From Phytophthora hibernalis (taxonomy: Eukaryota; Oomycota; Peronosporomycetes; Peronosporales; Peronosporaceae), in the NCBI GenBank assembly GCA_012656075.1, contig JAAKBF010000266.1, positions 62,001 to 126,000 on the forward strand: a stretch of DNA of 64,000 bases, given 5' to 3'. Positions within the stretch are counted from its first letter, which is position 1; every line of letters begins with the position of its first letter. Position numbers and translations under genes: made by a program. This document shows, piece by piece, positions 33,489 through 44,506 of the stretch. The notes beneath the pieces are model-generated. The model saw nothing but the letters and a program-made list of their open reading frames with translations, searched no databases and was not told the DNA's origin.

Positions 33489-33959
33489 TAAGCTCATCAT
33501 TAGCTCAACCCATAATTTCATCGTTATATATGCTCACCGACGAAGAAGTAAACGCCGCACCGTGAGTCCCTTGATTCCTGGTTTCACGTAGCGGTGGTGC
33601 TTCACGAGGCCGGTAGGCTTGCGAGGCCTCCATCCTTCCTTGGACAGCTCGCGCCAGAACTGCTTGAATGTCTTCTCTCTGGGGCCGTTGATGCTTGCAA
33701 AACGGTTTGTGAGGAGTGACACACACACAGTCGGAAAGAGCTCCAGTTTAGATTTTTAAACCTGTTGGCCATTTATATTCCCCTTTCTATAGCCATTGAA
33801 GAATCCCCGGCTATCTACCCAGCACCGATCCTACAAGATAAATGTACGGATACAAAAGTCTATGTGCGGACTGAGATCATGCATCCAAGCTTGCTGGGTA
33901 AAAACCCCTGTTCAAACGCTTATTCTGTAGGATAAAGAATACGGGGCTAGAAGGGTTAA
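33489..33959 (-). mobile_element. 5' fragment of a second piggyBac-type element
   Basis: The outer end reads TTAACCCTTCTAGCCCCG on the minus strand from 33959, with the subterminal ATTCTGTAGGATAAAGAAT palindrome also present in the 28-kb copy. Inside, minus frames encode FKQFWRELSKEGWRPRKPTG and HHRYVKPGIKGLTVR followed, after one shift, by GVYFFVGEHI, which resembles the N-terminal domain of Phytophthora piggyBac proteins. The rest of the transposase is absent. Confidence 0.7.
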
Positions 33960-34256
33960 AGTGCCTCCAACACCTAGTGCAAAAATGTATTATCTGTGTG
34001 TGAGTCCCACATATTTATGCCATTCTTGATTCCAATTCTTTTGTTTTAAAAGACAAGATGATTGTTTTTGCTAAGTTAAGTTTATGTGGTATCCGTTGTC
34101 TGTGTTTAACTACGGTGCTAAAGATCTGTACGGCTAGTGTAGTGATGCTCGCTGCACTGCACCGCACCAACCAAACTAATTAATTGCTATCAGTCGAGCA
34201 GCGTCACGGTACCTGTGCTTAAAGATATTCGGATCCGTGATACTAACGTTATTACT
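33960..34256. other. Intergenic flank of the gypsy element
   Basis: No gene seen; AT-rich sequence ending at the 5' LTR. Confidence 0.5.
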
Positions 34257-34733
34257 TGTAGTGGGCGCCGAGTATTCAGCTTCGTTGCCGCTGCAGCAGT
34301 TGCCTCTGAATGAGGCGAGATATATTCGGCTCTGGCGACTGGCGAATGGTTAGTCGCCAACTGATATCTCTGTGTCGATCACAGGTGGACCCAGATGTGT
34401 CTGACGGCTACAAGACGTGGACAATGGGTGCAGCAGCTGTATATCTTGGGACGGCAAGTGCCTGACCAAGCTGTATAAGGATTTAGTGGTCTACTACATG
34501 TCCAGGACTTGGAGTGAGCAGGTGGCTTCTGCCTCGCGTCAGTCCGAACCTCTGGGAGCACGTCTTGGTGAGGGCGGGCTGGTGACCACCAGACTCATGA
34601 TCTCTCCACGTCTTTCACTTTCTATTTGGCCAAGTGACCAACACATCAATACACTTGACCCTACTTCCGTGCGGGTTGGTACCCGCATCGACTGTCTTAC
34701 AAGTTTACGGACTTCAGCCCGGGACTCACTACA
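34257..34733 (+). repeat. 5' LTR of gypsy element
   Basis: 477 bp, starting TGTAGTGGGCGCCGAG and ending GGGACTCACTACA, with the canonical TG...CA ends. Nearly identical to 39678-40154. Confidence 0.92.
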
Positions 34734-34891
34734 AATAATTCTTTAGTTGAATCACCCACTGCTGCGACGCTGTCAACCTTCGACCGTGTCCCACAGTGGA
34801 ACTGAAGCCATTCTACACATCGACGAACGAGCCGCAGACCTGATCTGCGTAATCGTCGGTGGACCCTCAAGGATCAAGCTAGCCGTGCAGA

Positions 34892-36320
34892 ATGGTGCGC
34901 GCCGCTGGCATGGATGGACCGACTGGTACCGTCCCACTCTTCACGCCGATACTGCCGCCCATGATCGAGTCGGTTTCACACGAAGCGCTCGTGAAGTGGA
35001 AGCGCGACCGGCGTGACTACGAAGCCAAGGTGCAAGCTCGCTGCCGTGTGACGGGAGAAAACTACGACGCGGTAGTGCAGACAATTTGGGATTCGTTCGA
35101 GCCACGTCTCCTCGACGTATTCTGCGAGCTTCAGCTCAACGTGGAGTCGCCCGACGCCACTGAAGGCATGCTGACCGCGGAGATCGAGCATATTGTGAGC
35201 AGCATGAAAAACGCTGCGCTGCCGGACATCAAGGAGTTGTTCCGGAAGGAGCTACGCATGAAGAAGGAGGAGAGTGATGTGAGCGCAAGATTGATGGACT
35301 ACTTCAAGTGCTTCCGCACCATCGTCGAGGACCATGGACTGACGGAGTGCTTCAGTGGCCCATCGGGCACGAAGGAGAAGTGCAAGAGGCTAGTCGCAAG
35401 CCTCTGGCCCAAGTCATTGAAGGAGGGGTGAAACAGTGCCTTCACTTCACGCACCTGGATGCTGCGAAGGACCCAAGGGCGTTGTTCAGGCTCATTCTGG
35501 AGAAAGCGACGGAATTGGAGCGACAACATCAGCGCCTGCGGCTGCAGAAGAAGGACACGACTGGACCAGGCGACAAGAAGCCCAAGACCCAACAACCGGC
35601 AAAGCAAAAGAGGCGTTGGGAAGAGAAGACGCCTGCTGCGCCGACGACAACGACGACGACAGCAAGTTCTGCGGCGACTGCGAACGGGACGACGAGCAAG
35701 AACTTGAAGGCTCCCCGTTCGTCGAAGCCTCCGCCAGAACCCTGTCCGACGTGCCAAGAACTGCACTGGATGCGCGACTGTCCGACTGCTTCTCAAAAAG
35801 ACAAGGAAGAGTTTTGGACAAAGATCAAGGAGACACGCAACAAGAAGGCCAAGTTGAAACGACTTGGAGAACTTCTACCATCTACTGATCGTGTGGTTAC
35901 GCTAAACGGCAAACTGGAGCTACCGTATTGCCCTGACAGTGGATCGGACTACACCGTGATTGGGAACTCGCACTGGAACGAGTTGAAGGCCCTGGACCCC
36001 AGTGTGGTCGCGGTGGAGCTGGATAACCCGATCCAGAACCAGACCTTTGGTTCAGTGATGGTGAAGGTGAAGTACAAGGCCAAGATTCACGGGCTGTGGG
36101 ACCGGTGGAACCGATGACGGTGGTGGATGTACTCGTGATGGACGTCGACGATGGCGAGTTCATCGTTGGCAATGACTTACTCACGTCACTGGGAATTGAC
36201 GTGGATCGTCAGTTGCAGCAGCTAGCTACGCGAAGTGAAGTGAAGACGAAACTAGTGGTGACCCGATCGACTTGGAGGTGCTGCCAAGATCGACGGATCG
36301 AAACCAAGTGGTGATGATGA
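34892..36320 (+). pseudogene. Ty3/gypsy gag and aspartic protease, frameshifted
   Basis: ATG 34892 starts gag (PLFTPILPPMIESVSHEALVK). After a break near 35410 it continues with a Pro/Thr/Lys-rich linker, a zinc-knuckle remnant CPTCQELHWMRDC, and the protease active site YCPDSGSDYTVIG. A second break near 36105 leads to TVVDVLVMDVDDGEFIVGND. In the raw sequence the polyprotein is cut into at least three frames. Confidence 0.8.
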
Positions 36321-36446
36321 CATTTTCGCGGCGGTGGAGCGACTGATTGATCGGGCGGTGGAGCGACTGATTGATCGGGCGGTGGAGAATGGATTTCCGT
36401 TGGAGCATGTGGAGACTTTGCGCACGATTTCGCACGCGCACGACGT

Positions 36447-39336
36447 GTGGCGTCTGAATTGCATGATGAACCTCCGGCCAACGTGCCGCCACTCGAAGTG
36501 CGTTTGAAGGATGGGGCTCGTCCAACAAAGTGTAAGCCCCGCAAGTATCCTCCGCATGTTCGAAAATTTCTACGCGAATTTAACGATCGTCTTGTGGACT
36601 TAGGACTGGTCTATGAGAATCCCAAGAGTCGATGGTCGAGCCCCGTTGTTCCTGTCAAGAAGTCTGCGGACCTAATGGATTTGCGGCAAGCGACAGACTA
36701 CAGACAACGGAACGAGCAGACTGAGATCATGACAGCAGTGATGCCAATTCTTTTGCTAGTACTGGAGAATGCACGTGGAATGAAACACTTTGGACTTTTT
36801 GATTTTCTTAAAGGCTTCTGGCAGCTACCTTTGGCTGAGCTCTGTCAGGAATTCATGTCCTACATGACCGACGAGAAGATTTTCACTCCTCGGCGTGTAC
36901 CGCAAGGCTGCGCTGACGCGGCCATACACTTCCAGAAGACGATGGAAGAGTGCTTCGCAAGTCTCCTGTACAAACACTTGTTGATCTGGATAGACGACTT
37001 GCTCTTGTACGCCGAAGACATCAAGCTGTACCTGCAGAAGCTCGTTGAGCTGTTCGCGCTGCTCAACCAGTTTGGGTTGAAGCTGAGTGTGAAGAAGTCG
37101 AGTCTCTACCAGACTGAGGTGAAGTGGTGTGGACGACTGATTGACGAACATGGAGTCCGTCACGATCCTAAGCGGATTGACACACTACGATCACTACCTT
37201 ATCCTACGACTGCTGGGGAGCAACAGCAGTTCGTATGTGCGATCAACTGGATGCGTGAAAGCATCGTTGATTTCGCACGCCAAGTTGCACCCTTGCAACA
37301 TCGACTTGATGAAGCTTTGGCTAGTACCAAGCGCACTCGACGTGCTGCGGCTGGGATCGAGATCGAGTTGAGCAAGGACGAGAAGACGGCATTTGACACG
37401 ATGAAGGAGATGTTGGCCATGTCGGCGACACTCGCTTTCCCCGATGACAGCGCGACGACGTGTTTTTCACGGATGCGTCGGACGTTGGCTGGGCCGCTAT
37501 CGTGACACAAGTCAAGAACTATGACCCGAAGCGACCGGCCACCGAGCAACAACACCAACTCATCCAGTGTATGAGCGGGACCTTCACGGGCAGTCAGTTG
37601 AATTGGACCGTGATTGAACAGGAGGCCTTGCCCATTGTACTGGCCTGTGAGAAGATGGACTACCTCTTGTTGCGACCGCAATCTTTTCGGATGTTCTGCG
37701 ATCATAGAAATTTGATTCGTGCCTTCGCGCCGCATGAGAGCGTGAAGAAGCACATCAAGGGCAAGTTGCTCAGGTGGGCGATGAAGCTCATGAACTTCAG
37801 GTACGTCGTGGAGCACGTACCTGGTCCTGACAACGTATGGGCCGACATGATTTCTCGGTGGGCCGGGAATCATGCGCCCGTAGCGACAGTGAAACGGATC
37901 AAGACCGTGCGTCGACAAACGACGCCGACTAGGCCAGGATTACGACCTCTCGACGACGAAGATTTCGTCTGGCCTACGCTCGAGGAATTGACGGTGGTCC
38001 AAGGACAATTTCCAGCACCGGCGGGTGCTGAAACCACTACAGATGGAACGATCAAGCTGCGTGGACGGATTTGGGTGCCATTGGAAGCAACCGAGTTGAT
38101 TCAGAGGCTGTGCATTGTGGCGCACTGCGGCGGCCAAGGTCACCGTGGGCAGCAAGCCATGATCGCTCACCTCCAACGTCTTTTCGTGATCGACCATCTG
38201 AAGGCGACAGTGGCGAAATTTGTGAATGATCGTTTGCTGTGTTTGCATTGTCGAGGGAGAGGATTATCCCCAGGCCCTGGGGCGAAGTGATCGACTGCAG
38301 CACACGCAATGAAGTTCTGCACTTTGACCAGTAGATACTTGCTCTCACCGTAACTCGCTCCCATATACTTTCTCTATGGGAGCGAGTTACGGTGAGAGCA
38401 AGTATCTACTGGTCCTAAAGGATCATGCTACACACTACTGTGAGCTGGTGGTAGCGGACACGGCGAACAGCAGAGTGACAACTGAAGCTCTGTTGGCTTG
38501 GCACTCGTGGTTTGGTATACCGCCGGATTGAGTGTCGGATAATGGTACACACTTCAAGAATGAAGTGGTGGCCGAGCTGAGCCGACGGCTGCGTACACAG
38601 CAGACGTTCACGCCGGCCTACAGTCCGTGGATAAATGGATCAGTGGAACGAGTGAATCGTGATATATTACAAGTGATTAGAGCGATGATTCTGGCCTACA
38701 AGGTGAGCTACAAGGATTGGGCCGATGGTGCAAGCGAGTTTGAACCATACGGCGGTGCCGTTGCTGGGGAGTCATTCACCGACCGAGCTGTTCACTGGGT
38801 TACAGAACCCGACGCCGCATCGCGAATTTTACCTGCCCGAGACGCAGGAGCTGCAAACGATTCCGGAGTCAGCAGAGATTGAAGGGTACCTCGCACAACT
38901 ACGTGAAAGCATCCGTGCCATGCACGGTGCCGTCGAAGACCAACGGTTGAAGCAGCTCCTGTTCAACAAGAAGCGTGAGCGTGGGGACGACAGCTTGGAA
39001 GTGACCGACGAGCTATTCGAGCACGTGTCTGCTCAAGGCATCGTGTTGGCGGTCGACGAGCTGACGAAACATCGGTGGAACGCCGAGATTGGATACTACG
39101 AGATTGAAGTCGGATGGAAAGGTTTACAATCCATTGAGGACTCGTATGAGCCTCTGACCGACCTCGCGAAAGAGATTCGCGTTCTCGTGGACAAGTATGT
39201 CAAGCAAGCAGGGGACCAGGAGCTTGAAGAGGCCTGGAACAAGTTGCCATCAAGTGGAGGATACCAGCGGATCCTACCATTTCAACTAGGGCGAGTCAAA
39301 CAACTCGTCGAGACCGGCAAGGCGCCGGCAGTCTAG
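36447..39336 (+). pseudogene. Ty3/gypsy pol: RT, RNase H, integrase, chromodomain-like end
   Basis: RT (PRKYPPHVRKFLREFND, FDFLKGFWQLPL, active site LIWIDDLLLYA) runs to about 37450. RNase H follows in the next frame (FFTDASDVGWAAIV). The integrase zinc finger (HRGQQAMIAHLQ ... CLHC) ends at 38290. After a 40-bp inverted repeat the core resumes (LLVLKDHATHYCELVV, VSDNGTHFKNEV, SPWINGSVERVN) with an in-frame TGA at 38529 where a Trp is usual. The last frame ends with EVGWKGLQSIEDSYEPL, chromodomain-like. Breaks lie near 37470 and 38740. Confidence 0.85.
38326..38414. repeat. Perfect 40-bp inverted repeat inside gypsy integrase
   Basis: Left arm 38326-38365 (GACCAGTAGATACTTGCTCT...) and right arm 38375-38414 are exact reverse complements around a 9-base spacer. 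The right arm is coding (YGESKYLLVL); the left arm is an inverted copy that interrupts the integrase frame. Confidence 0.9.
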
Positions 39337-39677
39337 GAAACAAAGACGCCAGACTGCGAGTGAGCCTGAGGGACAGCGGAGTGTTGGAAAACGCCGACGC
39401 AGATCTGCGCGAGAGCCTGAAAGACAGCAGGGTGTTATGACCAATGAAGGTCAGCAAGAAAGTTTGGGGCAGTCTGCGACTGGACCAGCTGGGTCTGTAG
39501 GACGCCAAACGCGGTCAAAGACTGCAGCAGCGAGAGTCGCGGAGACTCCTCGTGAAAACAAGAACCGTTCCTCTCGTTATCGCAAGGACCAGGACCAGCG
39601 TCGTTAGTGCTGTTGGAAGAACGGACTGACGGTGCGGAGACCGAGCGAAGGAGCGGCGAACCAAGCTTGGAGGGCTG

Positions 39678-40154
39678 TGTAGTGGGCGCCGAGTATTCAG
39701 CTTCGTTGCCGCTGCAGCAGTTGCCTCTGAATGAGGCGAGATATATTCGGCTCTGGCGACTGGCGAATGGTTAGTCGCCAACTGATATCTCTGTGTCGAT
39801 CACAGGTGGACCCAGATGTGTCTGACGGCTACAAGACGTGGACAATGGGTGCAGCAGCTGTATATCTTGGGACGGCAAGTGCCTGACCAAGCTGTATAAG
39901 GATTTAGTGGTCTACTACATGTCCAGGACTTGGAGTGAGCAGGTGGCTTCTGCCTCGCGTCAGTCCGAACCTCTGGGAGCACGTCTTGGTGAGAACGAGC
40001 TGGTGACCACCAGACTCATGATCTCTCCACGTCTTTCACTTTCTATTTGGCCAAGTGACCAACACATCAATACACTTGACCCTACTTCCGTGCGGGTTGG
40101 TACCCGCATCGACTGTCTTACAAGTTTACGGACTTCAGCCCGGGACTCACTACA
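39678..40154 (+). repeat. 3' LTR of gypsy element
   Basis: 477 bp, same ends as the 5' LTR. The three differences are G in the 5' copy and A here. Confidence 0.92.
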
Positions 40155-40155
40155 T

Positions 40156-40494
40156 TACCGTATTCCCCTGTTACAGGCGTCGCTTAGTTACAAGCGTCAC
40201 TCATTTTTAGCCAATGAAACAATAGGTAATATACCGGTATATTCGATATGATCGTCATATCTCCCTGGTCATACGGCAGACCAAGGCAAGTAAAACGATC
40301 GCCGTTTGCACTTCCGCTACAAAAATTTGTGAGCAAGGTCATACAGGTATGGTGAACAGGTATATGTCGTTGGTAGGTACTTTATTAGTATTAGCGAGCT
40401 ATTAAACTAGCGTAGCAGAGATATGACCAAATACGTTGTACGAGCCCTACCCCGCCTGCAGATTGGTGACGCCTGTAACAGGGGGAATACGGTA
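40156..40494. repeat. Inverted repeat pair flanking about 290 bp
   Basis: TACCGTATTCCCCTGTTACA continuing AGGCGTC at about 40157-40181 recurs in reverse complement at about 40468-40494, where one extra C is present. The right copy is inside the open frame below. It is either a small TIR element or an inverted duplication of part of that frame. Confidence 0.6.
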
Positions 40495-40707
40495 CTTTAG
40501 TAATTCTTCGTACGAAGTAATCGCTCTACGGAACCATCTACGAATCCCATTTACAACGTAGTCGGTAGCAGCATTAGTGTCCCTCACTACTAGCGAGTCA
40601 CTAGCTTCAGGGATCGACGGACCTTCGTTTACCGATTCACTTGACGGTGATATTTGCCAAGTCTCAGCGGCAGTATTTGGGAAACCACTCTTAATTTTGG
40701 CTTTCAT
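40447..40707 (-). CDS. Hypothetical 86-residue open frame
   Basis: From ATG 40707 it encodes MKAKIKSGFPNTAAETWQIS, a Ser/Glu/Pro-rich middle, and NGIRRWFRRAITSYEELLKY near the end. No family recognised. Part of its 3' end is duplicated in inverted orientation next to the gypsy element. Probably a fragment of a repeat-encoded or degraded gene. Confidence 0.3.
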   Translation of the reverse strand: MKAKIKSGFPNTAAETWQISPSSESVNEGPSIPEASDSLVVRDTNAATDYVVNGIRRWFRRAITSYEELLKYRIPPVTGVTNLQAG

Positions 40708-40811
40708 TTGATTTTTCTGCCATCAACCTTGTAACTAGGTACTGATGTCCTCGGCAGCAGGCGCCAGCATTTTATGTGTTTGTCGGCGGCGTGATCAATT
40801 TTACGGCATTA

Positions 40812-40961
40812 AACCGGCTGAAGCCAGAGGTCAGAGCAGTACTACAGTACATCATGTAGTCTACATGTATTAATACTTGTACCTCGTAACAGAAGTAAAT
40901 TTTACTTCTACATGTAGACTACATGATGTAGTACTGCTCTGACCTCTGGCTTCAGCCGGTT
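40812..40961. repeat. Foldback element with 53-58-bp arms
   Basis: Left arm 40812-40869 (AACCGGCTGAAGCCAGAGG...) and right arm 40909-40961 are reverse complements except for a 5-base insertion in the left arm. The loop contains a further palindrome (AGAAGTAAA/TTTTACTTCT). Foldback MITE or hairpin. Confidence 0.85.
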
Positions 40962-41123
40962 GAATTGTTTTAACATGCAATTCGCTCTGAGCGAATTCGA
41001 TTCAAGCATTTAGCTTAAGATTGCATCCAGCCGAGTTTTACTCGACAATGAAACGATCAGGTTCAGTTTGGGGGAGGTTGCAACGGTCGTCTGGGGCATT
41101 GAGTCATTTGATCTTTCGTTTCA

Positions 41124-42550
41124 ATGCTGCTGAGTGGAAGGGCTCTGCTAAGGCGTAATGGCAACCGATTGCGCGAGGAACCCGAGGGGATTTCGGCGAG
41201 TGCATTTGACCCACGACTCCTGCTGACTAATCGAAAGCGAATTACCCCGTTCAAGTATGCCTTGGGAGCCGTTGTTCTGTGCTGTCTAGTGGTGGTGTCG
41301 ACTTTGATCAGGTCCACTCCAATTGACCCTGTCGAACTCTCTGTCCACCAGCGAAGTCAGAAAACACTCGTCACTCAGGTTGACAGCTCCGTATCTCGAG
41401 ACAAGGGCATCGTCATGTGTATGCACGACGCAGTTGTGCCCATGGGGTTGTCTCTCATCAAGGAGCTACGATGTCTCGGCAACGAAGAACTCATTCAGGT
41501 GTACCATTGCTTTCCAGAAGAGATGCACGAAAAATCCAGATATCTCTTGCTCGGTGCAGATGCACGTCTGGAAATTGTCGACGTGTGCTCCGATTTGGTG
41601 GAGCGTAAGGTGTTGACACGCGCGGTGGCGAAAGAGTTTAGAAGTTGGTGGCTTAAACCACTTGCGTTGACCCACACCGACCTTGGGGAGGTGCTACTGA
41701 TGGACGTCGACGACGTCTTCATGCACAATCCAACTGCTTTACGTTCGACCCCTGGATACCGACGCACAGGAACGACCTTCTTCTACGACCGCGTTCTATA
41801 CAGTCGTGAGTGGTTCAATCAGGAAGTGAACAACTCGACCTACCTCAAAACGCTATTAAATGAGTTCGACTACGCTGCATTCGGATTAGCAGAGGGTGTG
41901 CACATTCCAGACTATCTGAGCCGCAGTTATGCATACAAAGAGGAGGCATCCCATGAGCAGGACTCTTCGTTGGTGGCTGTGGACAAGTCCAGGTCAGGCC
42001 AGGCCATGAAGGTGCTGTTTTGGCTGATCACAGTGAAGCGCTTCGAGCGTGCGTTTTCGTATGGAGACAAAGAGGCTTTCTGGATTGCCTACGCGCTGTC
42101 CAAACAAGAATATTTTTTTCTCCGTGGGGCCCCAGTGTTATCGAATCCTCTAGAAATCAAGACATGAAGAACCACCCGGACTCACTCTGTGGTAGCCTAT
42201 CGCATTTTATGCCCTTGGAGGACGACACACCAGAGTTGTTGTATGTGAATGGGAAAGCGCTTCTGGATCCGTTTCCAGAAGGGCTTCACAACCGATTCAG
42301 GGCTTCATCTAACGTGTTGTATAACCCCACGCCATCGTACATTACACCCCGGCAAAAGCGTCGGCCAAACGGGGGCACAAATACCCACTACAAAGGCGAG
42401 TTTCCAATGGAGTGCCTGATCGGCTTCGGTGCCACGCCACTGCCCAAAACCTTCGCTCCACAGCTGCTTCGTAGGCGCTTGTTCTACTTGGGCATTCAAA
42501 TGGATGTTCTTTCAGTGATGGACTCATGCTATGCCTTTGACGAAAGCTGA
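41124..42550 (+). CDS. GT71 (Mnn1-like) alpha-mannosyltransferase, copy A
   Basis: Type II membrane enzyme of about 475 residues. The ATG 41124 precedes about 50 polar residues and a membrane helix (YALGAVVLCCLVVVSTLI). The Mannosyl_trans3 landmarks are clear: GIVMCMHDAVVPMGLSL, LIKELRCLG, HTDLGEVLLMDVDDVFMHNP (DXD), GTTFFYDR, EQDSSLVAVDKSR and SYGDKEAFWIAY. The frame shifts at the seven-T run 42113-42119; one more T gives YFFSPWGPSVIESS and continues to the stop. Mnn1-type enzymes cap N- and O-glycans with alpha-1,3-mannose in the yeast Golgi; the linkage here is not known. Convergent with copy B. Confidence 0.88.
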
Positions 42551-42779
42551 TAAAAACCAAAAATGCAGCTTTCCTCTGCACATTATGAAAATGTCACCGG
42601 TATTGTATCGTTGTACCCTGTTTGCGAAGCTCTAAACTTTAACCACTATCGGGAGTCAAAGCATTTCGTTCGGAAAAGAAAACGATCTATTATACCAAGT
42701 TGTTACTTAAATCAGGCATGTCTGAGCGCGGTGTGAGCTAAACCACTGTCAATTACAACCCTCGCATCTGTTGAAGGCT

Positions 42780-44144
42780 TCAGTTTGCTTCCTGGGTAGA
42801 ATTGACTTCAGAGACGGAGCATTGGTCAATAGCTGAAAGCACGCCCATGCGAATGCCAAAGTAAAAGTTTCGCCGGCGCAGTAATTGGGGAAAGAACTTA
42901 TCCGGAAGTGGCTCAGCACCAAAACCAACAAGGCATTCCCCAGGGAATTCGCCTTGGTAGCCTGTGTTTGTTTCACCTTTTGCTCTTCGCTTCTGCCGCG
43001 GGGTCAGGTGCGTTGGGCTCAGTAAATTTCGATTGGCCGTGCGTAGCTCATCGATAGGACGAGGAAACGGATTCAGGAGTGCCTTGCCGTTCACGTACAC
43101 GAACTCGGGTGAGTTGTCCTCAACTGGCATGTACTGGATAATACTGCCACAAAGTGAGTCATTGTGTTTCACCATGTCCTCGTTTGTGGATGACGAAATT
43201 ACGCCAACCCCCACGGCGAGAAGAAGTAATTTTGCTTGGCCAGCTCGTACGAGAGCCAAAAGGTTTCCTTGTCGCCGAACGAGAAGTCGAGCACGAAGCG
43301 CTGCTCAGTAATAAGGAAAAGCATGATGTTCATGGCATTGCCAGCTCGCGCTTTGTCGATAGCCACGAGAGACGAGTCTTGCTCGTGAATCGTTTGCCGC
43401 GCCCAGGCAAAAGACGTGTTAAGGTGCGTCGATGGGAAAACCCAGGTTGCACACCGAATTTGGTGTAATTGAAATCTCTCAGCAGCGCCTTTAGGTAATG
43501 CGTATCGTTGAGATCTTGGTTGAAATTCTCGCCGCCCGGGATGACTCGATCATAGAAAAATACTGAACCCGTTCGTTCGTAGCCTTCAGTAGTACGAATG
43601 ATGGCCGGGTCCCGCATGAAAATGTCATCTGTATCGAGAAGGAGCACCTCCTTAAGGTCTGTGTGATACATTGCCAGCGGCTTGATCCACCAGTTACGGA
43701 AGTGTTCGGCCATGGCTTCGGTCAAAATTCCACGCATTACGAGATCCGAGCACACATCCACGATTTCGAGGTGCTCATCCGCCCCGAGCAGCAACGAGAT
43801 GGAGTCATCCGACATTTCTTCGGGGAAGCAGTGGTAGACTTAATAAGTTCTTGGTTACCTAGGCATCGGAGCTCTCGCACGAGCGAGAGCCCCATGGGAA
43901 CCGCCTCGTCGTTCATGCACATGATGATCCCTTTATCCCTGTTGTTCTCGCTTGCTTCCACCCGCAAGGCAGTTTTGTCTCCCCAATTCAATCGATCGAT
44001 CTTCGTCGCATCTCGTTGCTGTCGTCCCGAGGGCATCGTCACCAAGATCTTCTGTTCGACCTGCAAGGAGATCCCCACAGCAGAGTAGACTACACCGACC
44101 AGCAGTAAAACAGGGAGAGCAAAATACCACACAGGTCTTTTCAT
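42780..44144 (-). CDS. GT71 (Mnn1-like) alpha-mannosyltransferase, copy B
   Basis: ATG 44144-44142 gives a short tail and membrane helix (YFALPVLLLVGVVYSAVG). The catalytic domain matches copy A: GIIMCMNDEAVPMGLSL, KEVLLLDTDDIFMRDP, GSVFFYDR, HEQDSSLVAIDKAR, SFGDKETFWLSY, and the C-terminal GEFPGECLVGFGAEPL. Breaks near 43840, at CCC 43441-43443 and at CCCCC 43208-43212 (plus strand) each need one added base, after which the whole protein aligns with copy A. The N-terminal start could be further upstream. The start faces the second GT62 gene across about 360 bp, a likely shared promoter. Confidence 0.88.
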
Positions 44145-44506
44145 CTTGCCTCGCCGAGCTGGAGTTAGAGGGTGCTGAGGACCCCTCAATATCCATCTGC
44201 TCGCCGCGAGGAGCACCAGGCCCAAGGCGAATCACCAATAGGTTCCGATCCATGACCTTTGCCGAGAGTGCGACGGAAATGTATTTGGAATTGGGCGGGG
44301 TCCGCCTTCCGTTTACCGGTACCGGTCCCACTGAATCGCGTTGAAACTAACGCTGGGAGTGGGCTGACTCCGTTGATAACGGACGACCTTAGTTTGGTTG
44401 ACATGTCCTCACTCCATCTTTCACGCTGCAAACGCCATATCTGCTCTACAGTTTCGTGATAGTTCACGAAAGTTGCACGACAAATTCTACGCCTAAAGTT
44501 TCAACT

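Larger units (their letters stand above)
34257..40154 (+). mobile_element. Full-length Ty3/gypsy LTR retrotransposon (chromovirus-like)
   Basis: 5,898 bp between two 477-bp LTRs, flanked by TTACT and TTACC, a likely 5-bp target duplication with one mismatch. The order gag, protease, RT, RNase H, integrase and a chromodomain-like end is that of Ty3/gypsy. The LTRs differ at three positions, all G/A within five to eight bases of each other (34565-34572 versus 39986-39993), so the insertion is young. Primer-binding and polypurine sites were not firmly identified. Confidence 0.9.

Noticed and set aside
34379..34561. Open frames inside the gypsy LTRs (repeated at 39800-39982)
   Set aside because: They are identical because the LTRs are duplicated; no retroviral-type LTR gene is expected.
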